From JABFRJ01 sp963847145 (GTDB taxonomy: Bacteria > Pseudomonadota > Alphaproteobacteria > Rhizobiales > Hyphomicrobiaceae), in contig CAWJYN010000003.1 of assembly GCA_963847145.1 (NCBI GenBank), positions 1,178,001-1,242,000 of the forward strand: a stretch of DNA of 64,000 bases. The letters run 5' to 3'. The notes below the pieces were generated by a model. It was not told where the DNA came from. It saw only the letters and a list, made by a program, of their open reading frames with translations, and ran no database searches. Positions 60,092 through 64,000 of this stretch are shown piece after piece. Positions within the stretch are counted from its first letter, which is position 1. Each line of letters begins with the position of its first letter. The translations under genes and the position numbers were made by a program.

Positions 60092-60394
60092 TCAGAGCAG
60101 CGCCCGCAACGCCGCCACGGCGCCCATGCCTGCCAGCAGGGCCAGCAGATCGTTAAAGCCAAATCGTACGGCCGCGACTGTCGCGACAAGCCCAACCAAC
60201 TCCGGTACACCGCCTCTCACCATTGGCGGCCCCATGATCCCGATCATCACTGCCAGCGGGACGGCTTTGAGCCCGGCCTCCACGCGCGGCGTCAACGGCA
60301 CGAACCGCATGAACCCATAGCCCGCTAACCGGCACAACGCGGCGGCAACAGTCATCACCAGGATAATGGTCAATGTCGTGCTGTTGAAATTCAT
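60092..60394 (-). CDS. azlD: AzlD-type small subunit of a branched-chain amino acid/methionine exporter
   Basis: This 100-residue membrane protein has four hydrophobic segments (TTLTIILVMTVAAALCRLAGYG, LKAVPLAVMIGIMGPP, LVGLVATVAAVRFGF, LLALLAGMGAVAALRALL), as in AzlD. Its ATG overlaps the azlC stop (ATGA), so the two subunits are translated together. In other bacteria AzlCD/BrnFE pairs export branched-chain amino acids and methionine. Confidence 0.88.
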   Translation of the reverse strand: MNFNSTTLTIILVMTVAAALCRLAGYGFMRFVPLTPRVEAGLKAVPLAVMIGIMGPPMVRGGVPELVGLVATVAAVRFGFNDLLALLAGMGAVAALRALL

Positions 60395-61098
60395 GGCGCG
60401 GGCTCGGAGACTGTCGACTGCGCCGGATTTTGATGCAGCGCGGCCGCAACCACGGCTCCGGCCAGTCCTGCAGCAACCACGGTCCATGGACCCGGCGCGA
60501 AGCGCTCGCACACCGCCACTGCGGCGATCGCTGCCAGCGCCGGCCATACATCACTCCGGCTGCGCACCAGCAGTGCCGCCGACGCTGCGCAAAACGCAAC
60601 GATGATGAAATCAAGTCCCCACACTTTGGGATTTGGGATGAGTTGCCCAGCGACCGTGCCAAAGCCCGTGCCAAACACCCAGCCGCTATAACTGATCATC
60701 GCGCTGCCAACCAGCAGCCCTGCATCGGTGTCGCCGCCCGCCCGTGCCCGGCTGGCCAGTGCGAAGCTGCCGTCGACCAGCGGCAGCAGCGCGAGGGACG
60801 CCTTGAGTGTGCCCAGCGGGGCCAGCCATGACCGCAGCGCTGCGCCCATCAGCACGTACCGCACGTTTGCAACCACCACCATGACGAACACTGCCAGCAG
60901 CGACGGTTGCCCGCCCCAAGTCTGAACGACCGCGACCTGCGCGCTACCCGAGAAAATCAATGCACTCATGGCGACCGCTTCTACGGTCGACAGGCCAACG
61001 CCGGCAGCCATCAACCCGAACGCCAAGCCGTAAACGATGGAACTCGCGCAGAATGGCAGCGCCATTGTCGCCCCACGCCCGACCCCGCCCAGTGTCAT
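60391..61098 (-). CDS. azlC: AzlC family amino acid exporter large subunit
   Basis: This 235-residue protein starts GGVGRGATMALPFCASSIVYGLAFGL and has SALIFSGSAQVAVVQTW and VVVANVRYVLMGAALRSWL, the AzlC signature, with seven or so hydrophobic helices. It pairs with AzlD. An AAGGAG at the end of metW lies ten bases before its ATG, and only seven bases separate the genes, so azlCD is probably transcribed with metX-metW behind the SAM-II riboswitch. Confidence 0.9.
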   Translation of the reverse strand: MTLGGVGRGATMALPFCASSIVYGLAFGLMAAGVGLSTVEAVAMSALIFSGSAQVAVVQTWGGQPSLLAVFVMVVVANVRYVLMGAALRSWLAPLGTLKASLALLPLVDGSFALASRARAGGDTDAGLLVGSAMISYSGWVFGTGFGTVAGQLIPNPKVWGLDFIIVAFCAASAALLVRSRSDVWPALAAIAAVAVCERFAPGPWTVVAAGLAGAVVAAALHQNPAQSTVSEPAP

Positions 61099-61105
61099 GA
61101 TGTCA

Positions 61106-61742
61106 TCACTCCTTGGTCAGCAAAAATACAGCCTGTTCACCGAGGAGATTGTGGGTGGTCAGTGGAAGCCAGGTCCCAAGCTGGCGGCCGGAAGCATTGA
61201 AGGCGACTTTGCGTTCAACGCGGGCATTGATCTGGCGGCAAAGACTCTGCAAAGTCAGTGATGGTGCAGAGGTGGCCGTTGGGGCTGTCGTACCAGGCGT
61301 CGGGCAGGTTTTCGGTGACCGGCATGCGGCCGTGCATGAGCAGTTGCTGGCGCACTTTCCAGTGACCGAAGTTGGGGAACGAGACAATCGCGTGGCGGCC
61401 GATGCGCAGCAAATGCTCAAGCACCTGGCGCGGCTGGCGTGTGGCCTGGATGGTGAGAGAGAGGATGGCATAGTCGAAGGCCTGATCCGGATAGTCGGCG
61501 AGATCGCGGTCGGCGTCACCCTGAATGACGGATAGTCCGCCGGCCACACACGCATTCACGCGTTCGGGCGCGACTTCGATGCCGCGGCCATCCACCTGCC
61601 GGCGTGCGGCCAGCAGGTGCAGAAGCGAGCCGTCGCCGCAGCCGACGTCGAGGACGCGGGCGCCGCCGCGGACCATTTCGGCGATCAGCAAGTGGTCGAC
61701 GCGTGGCGTGGCGGATGTGGGTGCTGCCAATGATTTCTGCAT
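61106..61742 (-). pseudogene. metW: MetW, with a frameshift near the C-terminus
   Basis: The frame from ATG 61742 encodes the MetW methyltransferase-like fold: VDHLLIAEMVRGGARVLDVGCGDGSLL, LSLTIQATRQPRQVLEHLLRIG and SFPNFGHWKVRQQLLMHGRM. It ends early at 61215 after WYDSPNGHLCTITDFAE. Family sequence (LCRQINARVERKVAFNASG and HNLLGEQAVFLLTKE) continues in the next frame to a TGA at 61106. One extra base near 61244 explains this. The ATG overlaps the metX stop as TGATG. MetW works with MetX in methionine synthesis. It is a genuine mutation or an indel error. Confidence 0.9.
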
Positions 61743-62938
61743 CAGCGTGGTCCTCCGGCCTCGGTGATGCCACGGCGTTCGGCGGCCGATCGGATGAAGC
61801 CGGAAATAGTGGCAAATAGCTCCGGTTCATTCAGCAGGAATGCATCGTGGCCTTTAGAACTCTCGATCTCGACGAAGGACACATTGGCAGCAACGGCATT
61901 GAGCGCCTGGACGATCGCGCGGCTTTCTTTGGTGGGGTAAAGCCAGTCAGACGTGAACGAGACGACACAGAAGCGCGTTTTGGTTCCCCGGAAGGCGTTG
62001 GCCAAAATGCCACCGTGCTCGGCTTCCAGATCGAAATAGTCCAGCGCGCGGCTGATGTAGAGATAGCTGTTGGCGTCGAAGCGATCGACGAAGGTCGAGC
62101 CCTGATGGCGCAGATAACTCTCAACCTGGAAATCTGCGTCGAAGGAGAACGTCTTGGCGATGCGCGCTTGCAGATTGCGGCCGAACTTTTCTTGCAATGC
62201 ATCTTCTGAGAGGTAGGTGATATGCGCGGCCATGCGCGCAACGGCGAGCCCGTTGCGCGGACTGGTGCCGAGTTCGGCATAGCGGCCGCCGCGCCATTCT
62301 GGATCGGCCATCACGGCCTGACGCCCAACTTCGTGGAAGGCTATGTTCTGCGCGGAGTGCCATGCAGCGGTGGCGATAGGCACGGCGGCGAAAACGCGGT
62401 CGCCATGGTGGGCTGCCCACTCGAGCACCTGCATGCCGCCCATTGAACCACCGATGACAGCGAAGAGTTGATCTATGCCGAGGCGATCGATCAAACGCAC
62501 TTGGGCGTCAACCATGTCGCCAATGGTGATGACAGGGAAATCAAGTCCATAGGGCTTGTTGGTTTCAAGGTTGAGCGATGCAGGGCCAGTCGACCCGAGG
62601 CAGCCACCGAGCACGTTTGAGCAGATGACAAAGAAACGATCGGTGTCGATGGGCCGGCCAGGGCCGACCATGGTCACCCACCAACCCGGTTTACCGGTGA
62701 TCGGATGGACATTGGCGACGTGCTGATCGCCCGTCAGAGCATGACAGATGAGGATCGCGTTCGTCTTGGTTGCGTTCAGCGTGCCATAGGTCTGGAAGGC
62801 TATATCGAACGGCGCGAGCGACTTGTCGCAATCCAGTTTGAGCGGTTCGGAGGGACCGAAATGGGCCATTTGGCTGGCCAGACCGACATGGGCCAGCGAA
62901 GCGCTGACTGCTCCAATCTGCTGGTCATCTTGCGCCAT
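61742..62938 (-). CDS. metX: Homoserine O-acetyltransferase (alpha/beta-hydrolase type)
   Basis: This 398-residue enzyme activates homoserine with an acyl group for methionine synthesis. Motifs include AFQTYGTLNATKTNAILICHALTG, GCLGSTGPASLNLETNKPYG, the nucleophile FAVIGGSMGGMQVLEWA (Ser165), and the C-terminal DWLYP and SKGHDAFLLNEP that supply the Asp and His. A SAM-II riboswitch lies about 100 bases upstream, so it is repressed when SAM is plentiful. The acyl donor (acetyl versus succinyl) is not certain from sequence alone. Confidence 0.94.
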   Translation of the reverse strand: MAQDDQQIGAVSASLAHVGLASQMAHFGPSEPLKLDCDKSLAPFDIAFQTYGTLNATKTNAILICHALTGDQHVANVHPITGKPGWWVTMVGPGRPIDTDRFFVICSNVLGGCLGSTGPASLNLETNKPYGLDFPVITIGDMVDAQVRLIDRLGIDQLFAVIGGSMGGMQVLEWAAHHGDRVFAAVPIATAAWHSAQNIAFHEVGRQAVMADPEWRGGRYAELGTSPRNGLAVARMAAHITYLSEDALQEKFGRNLQARIAKTFSFDADFQVESYLRHQGSTFVDRFDANSYLYISRALDYFDLEAEHGGILANAFRGTKTRFCVVSFTSDWLYPTKESRAIVQALNAVAANVSFVEIESSKGHDAFLLNEPELFATISGFIRSAAERRGITEAGGPR

Positions 62939-63035
62939 GAAACATCAACCCTTCGGACGCTCCGTCAAAACGGCGCGTCAGAAAACACCAGCCGGTCAAA
63001 AACGAGCAGACCGGAACACCGGAAGGGTGGAACGG

Positions 63036-63090
63036 CCCTTTAGCGAGTTATTTTACGTGGCTGCAAGCCGGCCGGCCAAATCACCACGAC
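63036..63090 (-). promoter_or_regulatory. SAM-II (SAM-alpha) riboswitch
   Basis: Read on the minus strand this stretch holds CGTGGTGATTT, TTGCAGCCACGTAAAA and GCTAAAGGG in order, the conserved core of the SAM-II aptamer. CGTGG (63084-63088) pairs with CCACG (63056-63060) to form P1. The 3' part GCTAAAGGG (63036-63044) supplies the pseudoknot strand. It lies about 100 bases before the metX start, as in other alphaproteobacteria. Confidence 0.93.
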
Positions 63091-63142
63091 GCGGAGTAAC
63101 GGTAGCGCCTGTCGGTGAGGGCCGTCAAGGCAAGTGGTTACG

Positions 63143-63482
63143 CGGTAGTGTCTCAGTTTCAATTTGGACTGCTCATCAAGCGCTCCATTTTTTCCTCCCC
63201 CCTCAAGGGGGAGGAAGAAAGTGCAAGCCAATTTTCAAACTTGGGGAGGTCGGCGTCTGCACGATTTTTCGACTTCCGAAAAATCGTCTGCCGCGCCGGG
63301 TGAGGGTGATGTTTCGTGCCGCGCGTGACGCTCGTCACCCCCACCCCAAACGCCAGCGGCTTAGACCGGCCGAACGTGTGTTGCGAGACCTGTGCTGGCC
63401 GGTCTAAACCGGTGGCGTTTGGCCCTCCCCCCTCGAGGGGGAGGAAAAAAGTAACGGCAAAGTTCAAACTGAGACACTGCCG
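63143..63482. repeat. Cluster of nested palindromes upstream of the met riboswitch
   Basis: Outer arms CGGTAGTGTCTCAGTTT (63143-63159) and AAACTGAGACACTGCCG (63466-63482) match with one mismatch. Inside are a 10-bp stem TTCCTCCCCC/GGGGGAGGAA (63192-63216), an 11-bp perfect stem ACGATTTTTCG/CGAAAAATCGT (63261-63287), 25-base arms at 63347-63371 and 63397-63421 with two mismatches, and a CCTCCCCC/GGGGGAGG stem (63424-63444). It ends two bases before the PAP2 stop. Confidence 0.82.
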
Positions 63483-63483
63483 G

Positions 63484-64000
63484 TTACGCAGGTTTTGCGT
63501 ACGCCCTTGTGCGGACGCCAGCCAGAGCTGAAGTGTGCATCTTTTTGCCGTTGTCATCTGCCGACACTTCGACCCGCGCGGCGATTGCCAAGCACAACGC
63601 CGATACGAGAGCACCGCCGGCAATGTCCATAAGGTGGTGCCCACCGATGGGCAGCGTGGTCACAAGAACCGCACCGGTGAGTAGGACGTTGAACGGCCCG
63701 ACCCAGCGCATGTGCCAGGTTGCCCAGGCGGCCATAACGGTCTGAACCGTGTGGTACGACGGGAACTGAATGATGCCCAATCGAGGAATATCAAGAGAGC
63801 GCAGCGTACCGGCACGAACCGCATCGAAGTCCGGCAGGTAATGCGCCGGGTCTGTGTAGAGACTGATCTGGCCAAGCGGATTGAACGACACCCCGTAGGT
63901 CCGATAGGCGCCGGCCGCGGGCAAAATTGCCGACAGTAGAATTGTTGCGATGGTAGCGAGCAAGAGCCCGGTCACGAATGTATTGAGACGATCACGCTGT
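63484..64000 (-). CDS. PAP2 family phosphatase, 5' end outside the window
   Basis: The frame stays open to the window edge, so the start is missing; about 170 residues are visible. PAP2 motifs are seen: FPSYHTVQTVMAAW (motif 2, PSxH) and LPIGGHHLMDIAGGALVSAL (motif 3, with the catalytic His and Asp). Flanking hydrophobic helices include LLLATIATILLSAILPA. The sequence resembles the inositolphosphotransferase or lipid phosphatase branch. It is a membrane enzyme acting on lipid phosphates; the substrate is unknown. Confidence 0.85.
   Translation of the reverse strand, partial: QRDRLNTFVTGLLLATIATILLSAILPAAGAYRTYGVSFNPLGQISLYTDPAHYLPDFDAVRAGTLRSLDIPRLGIIQFPSYHTVQTVMAAWATWHMRWVGPFNVLLTGAVLVTTLPIGGHHLMDIAGGALVSALCLAIAARVEVSADDNGKKMHTSALAGVRTRAYAKPA

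Overview
The window is a GC-rich chromosomal segment from an alphaproteobacterium. The clues are: a SAM-II (SAM-alpha) riboswitch before metX-metW; mesaconyl-CoA hydratase and a CitE-like malyl-CoA thioesterase of the ethylmalonyl-CoA pathway; PhaR and PhaA of polyhydroxyalkanoate metabolism; the maf / coaE / dnaQ / secB neighbourhood; a TIGR02300 (FYDLN acid) protein; and many GC-rich palindromic repeats of the rhizobial type. Hyphomicrobiales or a close relative is my best guess. The genus cannot be named from what I see.

Layout. 1-7.9 kb: a TacAT-like toxin-antitoxin pair cut by the window edge, then housekeeping and central carbon genes (carbonic anhydrase, pyridoxal kinase coupled to an FAD oxidoreductase, malyl-CoA thioesterase, mesaconyl-CoA hydratase) and tRNA-Gly(GCC). 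8.3-25.9 kb: a surface polysaccharide locus with three glycosyltransferases. It has a six-gene minus-strand operon for an unusual activated sugar (a fused nucleotidyltransferase-HAD phosphatase, AGE epimerase, NAD-dependent epimerase, heptose-type GHMP kinase, CBS-aminotransferase, beta-propeller protein). It also has gmd-fcl for GDP-fucose, a Wzy-like polymerase, a Wzz-like chain length protein and a frameshifted Wzx-like flippase. 26-33 kb: Nudix, Pit phosphate transporter with its DUF47 partner, an orphan ParA, a secreted repeat protein, and a LemA-TPM-TPM operon containing a perfect 32-bp inverted repeat. 33-38.8 kb: accessory genes (a P450 with three frame changes, DinB, an orphan ABC binding protein, an alpha-hydroxy-acid oxidase, a methyltransferase).

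39-44.6 kb: maf, coaE, dnaQ and secB. A TIR-domain gene and a small secreted protein sit between maf and coaE, where aroE is usual. 44.7-57.7 kb: hydrolases, phaR/phaA, EamA transporter, GST, an NYN-LOTUS protein, thiL, a J-domain protein, a group of poorly known genes and a site-2 protease. 57.9-64 kb: HU, guaB, then the minus-strand unit SAM-II riboswitch-metX-metW-azlC-azlD, a cluster of palindromes, and a PAP2 phosphatase cut by the window end.

At least four genes (wzx-like, P450, TIR protein, metW) carry single-base frame changes. This means either real decay or indel errors in the assembly. The features most worth following are the TIR insertion, the riboswitch-led met/azl unit, the activated-sugar operon and the repeat-rich secreted protein.
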